Shown here one piece after another: positions 26,619 through 35,461 of a DNA stretch of 64,000 nucleotides. The position numbers were made by a program, and so were the translations under genes. Below the pieces are notes generated by a model that was not told the origin of the DNA, did no database searches, and saw only the letters and a program-made list of their open reading frames with translations. Position 1 is the first letter of the stretch. Each line of letters opens with the position of its first letter. The stretch is from CAVUBL01 sp963837945 (GTDB taxonomy: Bacteria > Acidobacteriota > Thermoanaerobaculia > Multivoradales > DATKCC01): the NCBI GenBank assembly GCA_963837945.1, contig CAWIQD010000016.1:310001-374000 (forward strand), written 5' to 3'.

Positions 26619-27010
26619 CGGGACTCCGCAGCTCACTAGCGGGTCCTGCGCAGGCAGGCGTAGATGGGAGAGTCGCAGCGCCCGATCCCGATGGAGCCTT
26701 TCGCGGGATCGGGCTGAGGGCTGGCGCCTGCCTCGCGGGACCCGGATCGCGAGACGAGGTAGACATTGGATTGGATGACGACATTTGCGATTCTCGACGC
26801 TCCCGTGACCAGCTTTCGTGCCGGCCGCGGCAGGGGAAGTGCAGATCCCGTGCCGCGCCCCGAGAAACCCCGCATTCCAAGGGTGTGAGCCACCGGTGGA
26901 GCCCGTTCACCGTGAAATCGAGGTCGGCTTCCACCACATCTTGCGCCCATCCATGTAAATGGGAAACGCCCTTCCATCCCGCCGGGTCGCGGGCGGAATC
27001 CGCCCTCGAC
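26619..27010. other. gene-free leader region upstream of the sigma-54 activator
   Basis: About 390 bases without a supportable gene. On the minus strand it contains CGGCACGGGATCTGCA (26856 to 26841), a near-match to the sigma-54 -24/-12 element. No terminator-like hairpin with a T-run and no recognisable RNA element was found. Confidence 0.5.
26841..26856 (-). promoter_or_regulatory. possible sigma-54 promoter upstream of the sigma-54 activator gene
   Basis: The minus strand reads CGGCACGGGATCTGCA: GGCACG, then TGCA with the correct 10-base GG-to-GC spacing. It differs from consensus by C for T at both outer positions. It would imply autoregulation of the activator, with a leader of about 210 bases. 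Confidence 0.35.
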
Positions 27011-27613
27011 TCACTGGCTCTTGCCCTGGGCCTTCGCACCCTGGCCCTTGTTGAGGCGATCGATCACGTCGGCGGTGATGTCGATCCGGTCGCTGGCCGA
27101 CACGACCACCCCCGGCACCGTGTTGAGAATCAGGTCGTAGCCGCCCTGCTCGCGGATCGCCTTGAAGACCGGTCCGAGCTGCTGCTCGACCTGGCTCAAG
27201 CCCTGGTCCTGGATCGTCTGGCCTTCGCGCTGCTTGTCGTCGCGGAAGCGGCGCATCTCGACCGTCTTGTCCTCGAGCTGCTTCTGGAGGTCGGCGAGGG
27301 TGTCCTCCGAGAGTGACTGGCGGCCTTCGGAGATCCGTTTCTGGAGGTCGCTCGCCTCCTGAGCGAGCTTGTCGGCCTGTGCCTGGGCGTCCTTCCGGAA
27401 CTTGTCGAGCTTGGTCTGGAGCTGCTTGCCCACCTCGGAGCTCGCGACGACCCGGTCGAGGTCGACGACCGCGATCTTGGGCACCGCCTGCTGGGCGGCG
27501 AGACTCGAGGCGCCGCCGGCGAAGCCGAGGGCCCCGAGCACCAGGACGGCGGCAAGGGGCCCCGGGGCGAGGCGGAAGCGGAAGGGGCGACGAACGTTGG
27601 TTGGTTTCGACAA
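27011..27613 (-). CDS. OmpH/Skp family periplasmic chaperone-like protein
   Basis: 200 residues if read from TTG 27613, which follows GGAGG at ten bases; an ATG 24 codons upstream lacks a signal for translation. The N-terminus LAAVLVLGALGFAGGASSLAAQQ is a signal peptide. The mature part is the OmpH pattern: KIAVVDLDRVVASSEVGKQL, a long highly charged coiled coil (about 60-150), then VFKAIREQGGYDLILNTV. Skp-type proteins carry unfolded outer-membrane proteins across the periplasm and indicate a Gram-negative envelope. It lies 88 bases after the Nramp-like gene on the same strand. Confidence 0.85.
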   Translation of the reverse strand: MSKPTNVRRPFRFRLAPGPLAAVLVLGALGFAGGASSLAAQQAVPKIAVVDLDRVVASSEVGKQLQTKLDKFRKDAQAQADKLAQEASDLQKRISEGRQSLSEDTLADLQKQLEDKTVEMRRFRDDKQREGQTIQDQGLSQVEQQLGPVFKAIREQGGYDLILNTVPGVVVSASDRIDITADVIDRLNKGQGAKAQGKSQ

Positions 27614-27701
27614 GGGGATCGAGCCTCCGTGATGACGATGGGCTAACGGCCGGGGATCCGGCCGGGCGTCTTCCTGGGCCTCCAAGAATAGAACAACCGG
27701 C

Positions 27702-28985
27702 TCAGAACAGGACGCGGGCGAAGAGCGCGGTGAAGAAGAGGAGGATGGCGACCAGCACCAGATTGGTCGCGAGGCGGTTGCGCTGTGCGCCCACGAAGCG
27801 ACCGGACCCGGTCAGGGCGAGGAGCACGACCGCCAGGATCGGCATGAAGGCGGCGCCGACCAGGGCGTAGAGGCGTTGCATGGCGGTGAAGCTCCAGATC
27901 AGGCCGAGCGCGGGCACCGTCGCCAGGGCGTAGAGGAAGAGCCGGTAGGGCGCCCCCGCGGTGTCGACCGGCCGCCGGCCGCCGGCGACGGGGCGGCCCG
28001 CCTCCTCACTCGGCGCGCGAAGCAGCCCCCAGAGGTCGGCGAACAGGTAGGGCACGCTCTGCCAGACGCCCAGCAGGCTGCTCGCCACCGCTCCCCAGGC
28101 GCCGGCGAGGAAGGTCCAGCGGCCGGCCGGGCCGAGGGTCGCCTCCAGGCGGTCGGCCAGCGCCACGATCAGGCCCGCGCCCCGCCCCGAGACCTCGACC
28201 GTCGAGCCGACGATCACCATCGCGAGGCCGAAGAGGGCGGTCATGGCGTAGGCGAGGCCCAGGTCGAGCCGGCAGAGGCGGACCTCGCCCGCGCCCTCCC
28301 GCCCCTCCTCGCGGATCCAGTAGCCGTAGCAGAGAACGGTCACCGTGCCGCCCACGCCGCCCATCAGAGCCGCCGTCCAGCCGGCGGCACTGGAGCCGGG
28401 GGGCAGGTGCGGTACCAGCAGGTCGGCGGCCACGGCGCGCCAGTCCACGGCGACCCGGACGGCGGTCGCGACGACGGTCACGAACATCACCACGATCGTG
28501 GCGCTCATCACCCGCTCGAACAGGCGATAGCCGCCGAAGCGCACCAGCAGGAGGCCGGCCACGGCGTGGGCGAGGCCGTAGATCACCTTGTCGGTCGAGG
28601 CGCTCGCGGAGAGCGGCCAGATGGCGTGGGCGGTGGCGCCGCAGGCGCTCATCAGGGCCGAGGCGACCAGGAAGCTCCAGGTCAGGAAGTAGACGAGGAA
28701 GGCCGCCTGGAGGGGGCGGGCGAGGCGGCCCGTCAGGCGGGTGAGCGCTCCCTCGAGGAGCGTCTCGCCGGTGGCGAGCTGCCAGCGGGCGAGGCCCTCG
28801 TTCAAGACGTACTTGATCCCTGCGCCCACCACCACGGCCCAGAGCACCGCCGTGCCCAGGGCGTGGCCGGTGAAGGCGGCGGTCGCGAGGTCGCCGGCCC
28901 CGACCCCGGTGGCGGCGACCAGCAGGCCGGGGCCGACGACCGCGAGCAGCGAGCGGCGGCGCCGGGGGCTCGGTGGAGAGTCCAT
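27702..28985 (-). CDS. Nramp-like metal transporter family protein lacking the canonical metal motifs
   Basis: 427 residues with about 11 membrane segments. The start LLAVVGPGLLVAATGVGAGDLATAAFTG is the Nramp first helix, but the usual Asp-Pro-Gly-Asn metal motif is replaced by Gly-Ala-Gly-Asp. The region of the usual Met-Pro-His of helix 6 reads ALMGGVGGTVTVLCYGYW. Helix order and the YVLNEGLARWQLATGETLLEG loop, which is typical of the family, support the assignment. Canonical members move manganese or iron with protons; loss of both motifs points to another substrate. It overlaps no neighbour. Function beyond membrane transport is unknown. Confidence 0.8.
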   Translation of the reverse strand: MDSPPSPRRRRSLLAVVGPGLLVAATGVGAGDLATAAFTGHALGTAVLWAVVVGAGIKYVLNEGLARWQLATGETLLEGALTRLTGRLARPLQAAFLVYFLTWSFLVASALMSACGATAHAIWPLSASASTDKVIYGLAHAVAGLLLVRFGGYRLFERVMSATIVVMFVTVVATAVRVAVDWRAVAADLLVPHLPPGSSAAGWTAALMGGVGGTVTVLCYGYWIREEGREGAGEVRLCRLDLGLAYAMTALFGLAMVIVGSTVEVSGRGAGLIVALADRLEATLGPAGRWTFLAGAWGAVASSLLGVWQSVPYLFADLWGLLRAPSEEAGRPVAGGRRPVDTAGAPYRLFLYALATVPALGLIWSFTAMQRLYALVGAAFMPILAVVLLALTGSGRFVGAQRNRLATNLVLVAILLFFTALFARVLF

Positions 28986-29050
28986 GGGGTGAGCGGAGTC
29001 TAACGGCCCGCCCTCCGGTGTGCGGGCCGGAGGTCAGCCGCCGCTGCGCT

Positions 29051-29938
29051 TCAGCGGCGCTCGAGCGCCGCGCGGTCCCAGCCGCCGAGGTCGGCCGCCG
29101 CCTCGTAGGTCGACTGCGCGAAGCCGAGGATCGCGGCGCGCGGATCGGCGGCGCTCCGGACCGCCTCGTAGGGCAGCAGGAACTCGCCCAGGGAATCGCG
29201 CCAGAAGGCGCCGGCCGGTTGGACCGCCGCCGTCTCGAACCCCTCCGGCCTGGGGGCCGCGTAGGCGTAGTAGGCGGGCTCGGCGAAGCGGGCGTCCCCC
29301 GGCCAGAAGCCGGCGCTCGCCACCTCGTGGGAGTAGGACTCGCGGGTGACCGGGTCGGCGTCCGGGGCGACGGGTGCCGGCCGGCCGGAGAAGCGGGTCA
29401 CGGCGAGGTCGAAGCTGCCCCAGAAGAAGTGGACCGGGCTCGACTTGCCGAGGTAGCGCGCGCGGAACTCCTCGAGCACCTCCGCGGAGAAGGCGAGGAT
29501 CCGCCGGAAGCGCGCGGCGTACTCCGGGTCGTAGGCGCGGTGGAGCTCGTCCTCGTGGAACGGGATCGCCTCCTCGGCGATCTCCACCGGGTGGTCCCAG
29601 ATCGGCACCTCGACGTCGAGGGCGGCGAGCCGCCCGACGAGCTCGCGGTAGAAGGTGGCGACGCTCTTGGGCTCGAAGGCGACGGCCTCGGCCCCGCCGT
29701 CGCTCGTGCGGATCGCGAGCTCGTGGGCCACGAAGTCGAGCTCCATCTGGAGCACCCGCCCGCGGTAGGGCAAGGCCTGCGTCTCGAGGCCGTGCGCCGA
29801 AAGCCGGAAGGTGGCGTTCCAGTAGTGGTTGACGAGCGGGGTCAGGGCGAGCTGGATCTTGCCCGCCATCTGGCTCCAGCGGTGGAGGGTGGCGAGGGTC
29901 TCGCGCCACTCGTCGAGCGGTAGCTCCGGGAGGGTCAT
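29051..29938 (-). CDS. DUF5996 family protein
   Basis: 295 residues from the ATG at 29938. Conserved blocks of DUF5996 are visible: LPLDEWRETLATLHRWSQMAGKI, the strand-rich HYWNATFRLSAHGL, VEVPIWDHPVEIAEEAIPF, SSPVHFFWGSFDLAVTRFSG and the C-terminal AFWRDSLGEFLLPYEAVR. The family is soluble with no assigned activity; conserved His, Trp and Asp residues suggest a metal-binding or enzymatic fold, which is inference. It is 32 bases downstream of the alpha/beta-hydrolase gene on the same strand and probably co-transcribed. Confidence 0.85.
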   Translation of the reverse strand: MTLPELPLDEWRETLATLHRWSQMAGKIQLALTPLVNHYWNATFRLSAHGLETQALPYRGRVLQMELDFVAHELAIRTSDGGAEAVAFEPKSVATFYRELVGRLAALDVEVPIWDHPVEIAEEAIPFHEDELHRAYDPEYAARFRRILAFSAEVLEEFRARYLGKSSPVHFFWGSFDLAVTRFSGRPAPVAPDADPVTRESYSHEVASAGFWPGDARFAEPAYYAYAAPRPEGFETAAVQPAGAFWRDSLGEFLLPYEAVRSAADPRAAILGFAQSTYEAAADLGGWDRAALERR

Positions 29939-29970
29939 GACGCATTCTGCCACGGTCCGGGCGCCGCGGC

Positions 29971-31485
29971 TCACTGCGGGATCGGGTCGCCGGGCGGGTC
30001 CTTCGAGAAGTCGAGGTCCCGGCGCTCGGCGAGCGGCACGAGGCGGAAGGCTCCCTCGCGCACCACCCGGCGCAGCACGATGTCCACCAAGGTCGTCTGG
30101 TTCGGCTTGACGACCTCCTGGAGCATGGTCGCGGCGGCCTCGAGCTCGGCCGGGAGGAAGTGGACCAGGCCGCTCGTCAGGTGCGGCTCGACCTGGAAGC
30201 CGAGCTTGGCGGCGCCGGGAAGCGGCGAGCGTAGCGTCTTGCCGTCGCGGACGACCGCCGGCGCCCCGAGCATCGCGTCCGAGTCGAGGAAGTAGGTCAG
30301 CGTGTTGGGCACTCGGCGGTTGAGCTGGCGATCCTGGAAGAAGCCTTGCGGCAGGAGGTCCGGAGTCGGCTTGCGGTCGGGCCGGGAGGCCGGCGTCGCC
30401 GTCAGCTTGAGGTCGAACCCGGTGACGGCGCCGCCGCGGTCGTCCCGCAGCCGGAAGATGACCATCGAGTAGCGGTCGGTGTAGTAGACCGTGCCGCGCA
30501 CCACGATGCCCCGTGCCACCTCCACCCGCTCGGCCTCCTGAGTGAGGGCGTTCTCGGCCTCGAAGCCCGCGCGGAGCTCCTCGTACTCCGCGCGGCTCGA
30601 GACCGCGAAGCAGCGCAGGACCGCCTCGACCGTGGGATGAGGCGCGCCGTCGTCCTCGACGCTGCCGATGATCCCGATCGAGCTCCCCGAGTGGGACCGG
30701 CCGGGGACCACCTTGAACGCCGTTGCCGGGGCCGCCACCCGCTCGGTCGCGGTCAGCTTGGGCGCTTCGGGCTTGCCGCCGGCGAGCCTCCAGGGCTCCT
30801 GCTCCAGCCGCACGTAGGTGGCGTTCAAGTTGGCAGCGGCCACCCGCACCACGCCGTCCGAGCCCGCCTCGCCGGTATAGGAGACGATGTGGTCGTAGAG
30901 CTTGCGATCGATCGTCTGGCCGGTGAGGACGAAGGGAAAGACGCCGGAGGCCTCGACCACGTCTGCGCCCGCAGCGATCCAGGCCCGGTTCAGGTCCCAG
31001 GACTCGGGGCTCCCGAGCTCCAGCCAGTCGAGCACGCCCTCGCCCGGTTCGACGCCATGGAACCAGTTCTTCACCCGGCTGAGCCGGCTCTTGCCGAGCT
31101 GCGCCAGGGCCGAGCCGAAGTTGGCCGGCGCCAGCATGACCAGGTGGCTCATGGGGCAGGGTACCCGCCGGTCCAGGTAGATGCGCTGCCACCACTCGCG
31201 GACCACCGGCCCGCCGGTGGAGTGAGTGATGCAGGCGAAGCGGGCGCCGACGTCGAGGCCCGCTCCCAGCTCCTTGTGCAGCGCGGCATCGAAGGCCCGA
31301 GCCAGGTCGGCGACCCGGACCTCGTCGCGGAAGCTCACATACTTGCTCAGCCAGACGTGACGGACTTCGAGCTCGGTGCCCAGGCGTTTCGCCTCGCTCC
31401 GCAGGCGCTCGGGCAAGCCGCCATAAGTGCTCGTGTTGCGAACGCTCCAGCCATGGACGAAGACGACGGTCGAAGGGAAGGGCAT
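29971..31485 (-). CDS. alpha/beta hydrolase-fold protein (lipase/esterase-like) with an uncharacterised C-terminal half
   Basis: 504 residues from ATG 31485, which has AGGAGG seven to eight bases upstream. The start TVVFVHGWSVRNTSTYGGL is the oxyanion strand of alpha/beta hydrolases. The nucleophile elbow is THSTGGPVV near residue 90, a G-x-S-x-G variant (H-S-T-G-G). Further blocks include MLAPANFGSALAQLG and, after about residue 250, a long region of mixed beta structure (ATAFKVVPGRSHSGS..GIIGS, FRLRDDRGGAVTGFDLKL) that I do not recognise. There is no signal peptide. The overall build recalls lipase-type effectors, but nothing of a secretion system lies in the window. The substrate is unknown. 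Confidence 0.68.
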   Translation of the reverse strand: MPFPSTVVFVHGWSVRNTSTYGGLPERLRSEAKRLGTELEVRHVWLSKYVSFRDEVRVADLARAFDAALHKELGAGLDVGARFACITHSTGGPVVREWWQRIYLDRRVPCPMSHLVMLAPANFGSALAQLGKSRLSRVKNWFHGVEPGEGVLDWLELGSPESWDLNRAWIAAGADVVEASGVFPFVLTGQTIDRKLYDHIVSYTGEAGSDGVVRVAAANLNATYVRLEQEPWRLAGGKPEAPKLTATERVAAPATAFKVVPGRSHSGSSIGIIGSVEDDGAPHPTVEAVLRCFAVSSRAEYEELRAGFEAENALTQEAERVEVARGIVVRGTVYYTDRYSMVIFRLRDDRGGAVTGFDLKLTATPASRPDRKPTPDLLPQGFFQDRQLNRRVPNTLTYFLDSDAMLGAPAVVRDGKTLRSPLPGAAKLGFQVEPHLTSGLVHFLPAELEAAATMLQEVVKPNQTTLVDIVLRRVVREGAFRLVPLAERRDLDFSKDPPGDPIPQ

Positions 31486-31756
31486 GGCGCTCTCCTCCTG
31501 GGAGGTAGGAAGAGCCGTGGACCGGACGGCCGGCGATTGCGTCAAGACAGAATAACAGAAAGGGCGGCGCCAACCCGGGCTCGCGACGGGGGATGAGCCC
31601 TGGATCCACTCCCCAAGACCCTGCGCGAAGGATAGGGGATTCGTGAATCAGACCACTAGTCGGGGAGCTCGAAGGGGTCGGCCAGGTGCCGGTCGGGATC
31701 CCCGTGGTAGCCTTCCGGCCTTCCCTGAGCCACCTTCAGCCCACCAAGGAGGAGCC

Positions 31757-32200
31757 ATGTCCGAGCATCGCGTCACCGTCTCGTGGCAACGCACGAGCGA
31801 GGACTTCGCCTACGAGTCCTACTCGCGCAACCACGTCTGGAGCTTCGAGGGCGGAGTCGAGGTGCCCGCTTCGGCGGCGCCCGACTTCCTGGGCGAGGCA
31901 GGAAGGGTCGATCCCGAGGAGGCGTTCGTGGCGGCGCTCTCGAGCTGCCACATGCTCACCTTCCTCGCCATCGCGGCGCGCAAGCGCCTGGTGGTCGACG
32001 GCTACCGCGACGCCGCGGTCGGGTACCTCGAGAAGAACGCCGACGGCAAGCTCGCCGTCACGAGGGTCGTCCTGCGCCCCGAGGTGACCTTTCGCGAGCC
32101 CCAGCCTCCCGAAACCGTCGAGAAGATGCACCATCAGTCCCACGAGGCGTGCTTCATCGCCAGCTCGGTCAAGACCGAGGTCCGGGTGGAGCCGCGGTAG
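31757..32200 (+). CDS. OsmC family peroxidase-like protein
   Basis: 147 residues; ATG 31757 follows AAGGAGGAG. OsmC proteins reduce organic hydroperoxides using a Cys pair. The first candidate is Cys in ALSSCHMLTFLAIAARK at about residue 61 and the second is in SHEACFIASSVKTEV near residue 134, both in the expected helices. The N-terminal strands HRVTVSWQRTS..FAYESYSRNHVW and the substrate-loop Glu/Arg residues also fit. It is divergent from the alpha/beta-hydrolase gene; the GH127 gene follows six bases later. Confidence 0.9.
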   Translation: MSEHRVTVSWQRTSEDFAYESYSRNHVWSFEGGVEVPASAAPDFLGEAGRVDPEEAFVAALSSCHMLTFLAIAARKRLVVDGYRDAAVGYLEKNADGKLAVTRVVLRPEVTFREPQPPETVEKMHHQSHEACFIASSVKTEVRVEPR

Positions 32201-32206
32201 GCGGCC

Positions 32207-34294
32207 GTGGTCCGGCGTCGATCCGCGCGGTTCGTCCTCGGCGGCCTCCTTCTCGGAAGCCTCGGTATGGGGGCCTGCCGCGCCCCGGCGCCTACGCCCG
32301 CCACCACGACCACCGCTCCGCCCGCCCCGACGGCCTACCGGGCCGCGGTGCTCGCCGACGTCCACCTGACGGACGACTTCTGGCGGCCCCGTCTCGAGCG
32401 CAACCGCATCGTCACCATCCCCCACATCCTGGAGGAGAACCGCGAGACCGGCCGGGTGGCGAACTTCGACCGCGCGGCCGGGAAGGCCTCCGGCGCCTAC
32501 CAGGGGCGGCGGTTCAACGACACCGACGTCTACAAGGTGATCGAGGCCGCCTCCTACGCCCTCGCGACGGCCCACGACCCGGCGCTCGCGGCCCAGGTCG
32601 CCGACCTCGTCCACCGGATCGCGGCGGCCCAGGAGCCGGACGGCTACCTGATCCCGGCGCGGACCATCGACCCCGCCCATCCGGCTCCGGGGCTGGGTCC
32701 GGAGCGCTGGATCCACGTCTCGACCGGCAGCCACGAGCTCTACGACGCCGGCCACCTGATCGAGGCCGCCGTGGCCGACTGGCGGGCGACCGGCGACCGC
32801 ACGCTCCTCGACGTGGCGATCCGCTTCGCCGACCGGATCGCCGCCGACTTCGGGCCCGCCGCCCGCCACGACGTCCCCGGCCACGAGGAGATCGAGCTCG
32901 CCCTGGTCAAGCTCTCCGACGCCACCGGCGACCGGCGCTACCTGGACCTCGCCCGCTTCTTCCTCGACGGGCGCGGCGGCCGGCACGACGACCAGCCTTA
33001 CTCCGCGGACACCCCGTTCGGCGTCTACGACGACCGGCCCTACCGCCAGGACGACCGGCCGGTGACCGCCATGCGCCGGGTCGAGGGGCACGCCGTGCGG
33101 GCGATGTACCTCTACTCCGGGATGGCCGACGTCGCCGCCCGCACGAAGGCGCCGGGGTACCGCGCGGCCCTCGATCGCGTCTGGCGCGACCTGGTCTCGC
33201 ACCAGCTCTACCTCACCGGGGGGATCGGCGCCCGCGACACCTTCGAGTCGTTCGGCGCGCCCTACGAGCTGCCCAACCGGACCGCCTACGCCGAGACCTG
33301 CGCCGTCGTCGGCAACGACCTGTGGAACCACCGGATGTTCCTGGCGACCGGCCGGGCGGCCTACCTGGACGTGGTCGAGCGCGTCCTCTACAACGGCTTC
33401 CTCTCCGGCGTGTCGCTCTCCGGCGACCGCTTCTTCTACACCAATCCTCTCGCCTCGGCCGGGGGCGTCGAGCGCTCGGCCTACTTCGAGGTCGCCTGCT
33501 GCCCGGCGAACCTGGCGCGGATGATGGCGCTCCTGCCGACCTATCTCTACGCCGTGGGCCGGCCGCCGGGGCCCGAGCGGCGGCCGAGCCCGCAGGGCGC
33601 CGCCGGTGACGAGGAGATCGTGGTCGGTCTCTACGCCGGCAGCGAGGCCGAGCTGAAGACCGCGTCCGGCCCGGTGCGGGTGGTCCAGCGGACCCGCTAC
33701 CCCTGGGAGGGCGAGGTCCACGTGGAGCTTCACCCGGAGCGGGCGCGCGAGATCGTCCTCGCCCTGCGGATTCCGGGCTGGGCCCGGGAGCGCCCGGTGC
33801 CCAGCGACCTCTACCGCTTCGCCGGCCCGCCGGCGCCGGCTCCGACGCTCCGGGTGGGCGGCGTGACGGTCACTCTCACCCCCGGGCGGCACTCACTTCC
33901 CGGGCCCGGCGGAGGCGAGGTGGTCGTCGCGGGAGGCTTCGCGCGGGTGCGGCGGGAGTGGTCTCCCGACGGGACCGGCGTGGATCTCGTCCTGCCCATG
34001 CCCGCCCGCCGGGTCGCCGCCAACCCGAAGGTCCGGGCGGACGCCGGCCGACTCGCCCTCCAGCGCGGCCCGGTCGTCTACGCGTTCGAGGGCGTCGACA
34101 ACGGCGGCTCCCTCGCCGGCCTCCGCCTGCCGGCCGAAGGAAGGATCGCCGAGGGCTGGCGCCCGGACCTCCTGGGCGGCGTCGTCACGCTCGCCGCGCC
34201 GACGGAGAAGCCGGGCCAGCACCTCCTGGCCGTGCCCTACTTCGCCTGGGCCAACCGCGGCCCGGATGAGATGGCGGTCTGGCTTCCGCGGTGA
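32207..34294 (+). CDS. glycoside hydrolase family 127 (beta-L-arabinofuranosidase-type) lipoprotein
   Basis: 695 residues from GTG 32207, six bases after the OsmC stop. An Arg-rich start, hydrophobic stretch and lipobox GMGAC (Cys24) mark a lipoprotein signal, so it should be anchored in the periplasm or on the surface. The catalytic (alpha/alpha)6 domain spans about 50-430. The zinc-site residues of the characterised enzyme HypBA1 are all recognisable: Glu and Cys in YAETCAVVGNDLWNHRMF and the adjacent Cys pair in EVACCPANLARMMALLP. A beta-sandwich tail follows. It removes arabinofuranose or related sugars from plant-type or microbial glycans. Confidence 0.92.
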   Translation: MVRRRSARFVLGGLLLGSLGMGACRAPAPTPATTTTAPPAPTAYRAAVLADVHLTDDFWRPRLERNRIVTIPHILEENRETGRVANFDRAAGKASGAYQGRRFNDTDVYKVIEAASYALATAHDPALAAQVADLVHRIAAAQEPDGYLIPARTIDPAHPAPGLGPERWIHVSTGSHELYDAGHLIEAAVADWRATGDRTLLDVAIRFADRIAADFGPAARHDVPGHEEIELALVKLSDATGDRRYLDLARFFLDGRGGRHDDQPYSADTPFGVYDDRPYRQDDRPVTAMRRVEGHAVRAMYLYSGMADVAARTKAPGYRAALDRVWRDLVSHQLYLTGGIGARDTFESFGAPYELPNRTAYAETCAVVGNDLWNHRMFLATGRAAYLDVVERVLYNGFLSGVSLSGDRFFYTNPLASAGGVERSAYFEVACCPANLARMMALLPTYLYAVGRPPGPERRPSPQGAAGDEEIVVGLYAGSEAELKTASGPVRVVQRTRYPWEGEVHVELHPERAREIVLALRIPGWARERPVPSDLYRFAGPPAPAPTLRVGGVTVTLTPGRHSLPGPGGGEVVVAGGFARVRREWSPDGTGVDLVLPMPARRVAANPKVRADAGRLALQRGPVVYAFEGVDNGGSLAGLRLPAEGRIAEGWRPDLLGGVVTLAAPTEKPGQHLLAVPYFAWANRGPDEMAVWLPR

Positions 34295-34339
34295 GCGCCG
34301 CCGGGCCTGGCGGCCGACCCCGTCTTCCAAGAGCCGGCC

Positions 34340-35230
34340 TCACTCCCCGAGGTCCAGGACGGAGCTGTTGTAGGCCCAGGTGAGGAGCAAGGCGAAGCCG
34401 GCCGCGCCCAGGCCCAGCGCGGCGTTGGCGTAGGCGGGTGCGGTCAGGGCCAGGCGGGCGAAGACCGTGGCCAGGGCGAAGCCCGAGTTGCGAAAGAGCA
34501 CCCGGTAGGTCGAGCTGTGGCGGATGGAGAGGAGGACGATCAAGATGTCGCTGAAGATCAGCACCGTGTAGCAGGCGGCGAAGAAGTCGAAGCCCGGTCC
34601 GCCGGCGAGCTCCCGTGTCGCCTCGGAGGCGGCGATCACCAGGAACGCCAGGAGCAGGGAGCAACCGACCACCTTCTTCTCGGCGATGAAGCTGTCGCGC
34701 TCATGGGTGTCGGCGGTGATCGGCCGGTGGCGTTGCGAGCGATAGTAGAAGCCGAGGACGATGAAGATGCCGAGGGCGCCGAGGGCGTCCACCACCATGG
34801 GGCCCAAGCGCTCCACGTGTCCGCCCAGCTCGATCGGCTCGCGGAAGCCGATGAAGCCTTTGAACGACTGGCGCAGCAGGATCAGCGACACGACCTCGAA
34901 CTGCTTGCCCAGCGAATCGGAGACGCTCTCGGCCAGGGCGAAGACCAGCGCCACGATCTCGATCATCAAGAGCAGCGTGAAGGCGAAGTCGACGGCGTAG
35001 AAGTGGCGGGTGGGGAGCCACGCCGCGAGCGTCGGGCCGAGGAGCCCCCGGCGATTCGCCTCGATGACGAGGAGGGCGCCGAGGAAGCCGACGACCAGCG
35101 AGAGGCCCAGGTGGTTATGGGTGCGGGGGCTCGCCCAACCTCGTTCGAGCCGGTCGAAGGCGCGGCTCGCCCAGCGCAGGGGAGCGCCGAGGCCGGCCGC
35201 CGCGTCGTCCGGCGTCGCCGCGGGGATCAT
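34340..35230 (-). CDS. uncharacterised integral membrane protein
   Basis: 296 residues with about seven membrane segments: LGLSLVVGFLGALLVIEANR, FYAVDFAFTLLLMIEIVALVFA, VDALGALGIFIVLGFYY, LLLAFLVIAASEATRELAGG, FFAACYTVLIFSDILIVLLS, ALATVFARLALTAPAY and LGLGAAGFALLLTWAYN. Two features might be functional: a conserved-looking ESVSDSLGKQFEVVSLILLRQS loop after helix 2 and the charged segment RHRPITADTHERDSFIAEKK. I do not recognise a family. It is convergent with GH127 (46 bases apart) and upstream of the small membrane-protein gene, which runs in the same direction. Confidence 0.75.
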   Translation of the reverse strand: MIPAATPDDAAAGLGAPLRWASRAFDRLERGWASPRTHNHLGLSLVVGFLGALLVIEANRRGLLGPTLAAWLPTRHFYAVDFAFTLLLMIEIVALVFALAESVSDSLGKQFEVVSLILLRQSFKGFIGFREPIELGGHVERLGPMVVDALGALGIFIVLGFYYRSQRHRPITADTHERDSFIAEKKVVGCSLLLAFLVIAASEATRELAGGPGFDFFAACYTVLIFSDILIVLLSIRHSSTYRVLFRNSGFALATVFARLALTAPAYANAALGLGAAGFALLLTWAYNSSVLDLGE

Positions 35231-35263
35231 GGCTCATTCTGCCACGATCCCCGCCGGTGGGCC

Positions 35264-35461
35264 TCAGGGTCGCCGCTCCTCGCGGATCACCGTGGTGGTG
35301 CCGCCGCCGCGGGTCGCGAGGGCGATGAGGAGGATGATCACCAGGGCGGCGATGACGCCGATCGTGATCCAGAGAGGGTTGGTGTACCAGACCGTGTGCT
35401 CGGCGCTCTCCCCGCCCACCTGCGAGAGAATGTCCGAGCCCGCATGGATCTGCGCTCCCAT
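35264..35461 (-). CDS. small membrane protein with TVWYTNPLW...TTVIREERRP module, copy 1 (short)
   Basis: 65 residues if started at the ATG at 35461. It is essentially one membrane helix, WITIGVIAALVIILLIALAT, flanked by TVWYTNPL before and a Gly3-Thr-rich, basic tail (TTVIREERRP) after. The same 45-residue module, with about 85 percent identical DNA, ends a second gene at 44711-45034 that also has a signal peptide. The N-terminus here is only 20 residues and overlaps the MFS start on the other strand, so the gene may be trimmed or start elsewhere. Function is unknown. Confidence 0.65.
   Translation of the reverse strand: MGAQIHAGSDILSQVGGESAEHTVWYTNPLWITIGVIAALVIILLIALATRGGGTTTVIREERRP

Noticed and set aside
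26762..26775. TGGATGACGACATTTGC as a sigma-54 promoter
   Set aside because: The spacing between GG and GC is 12 bases rather than 10, so it does not fit.
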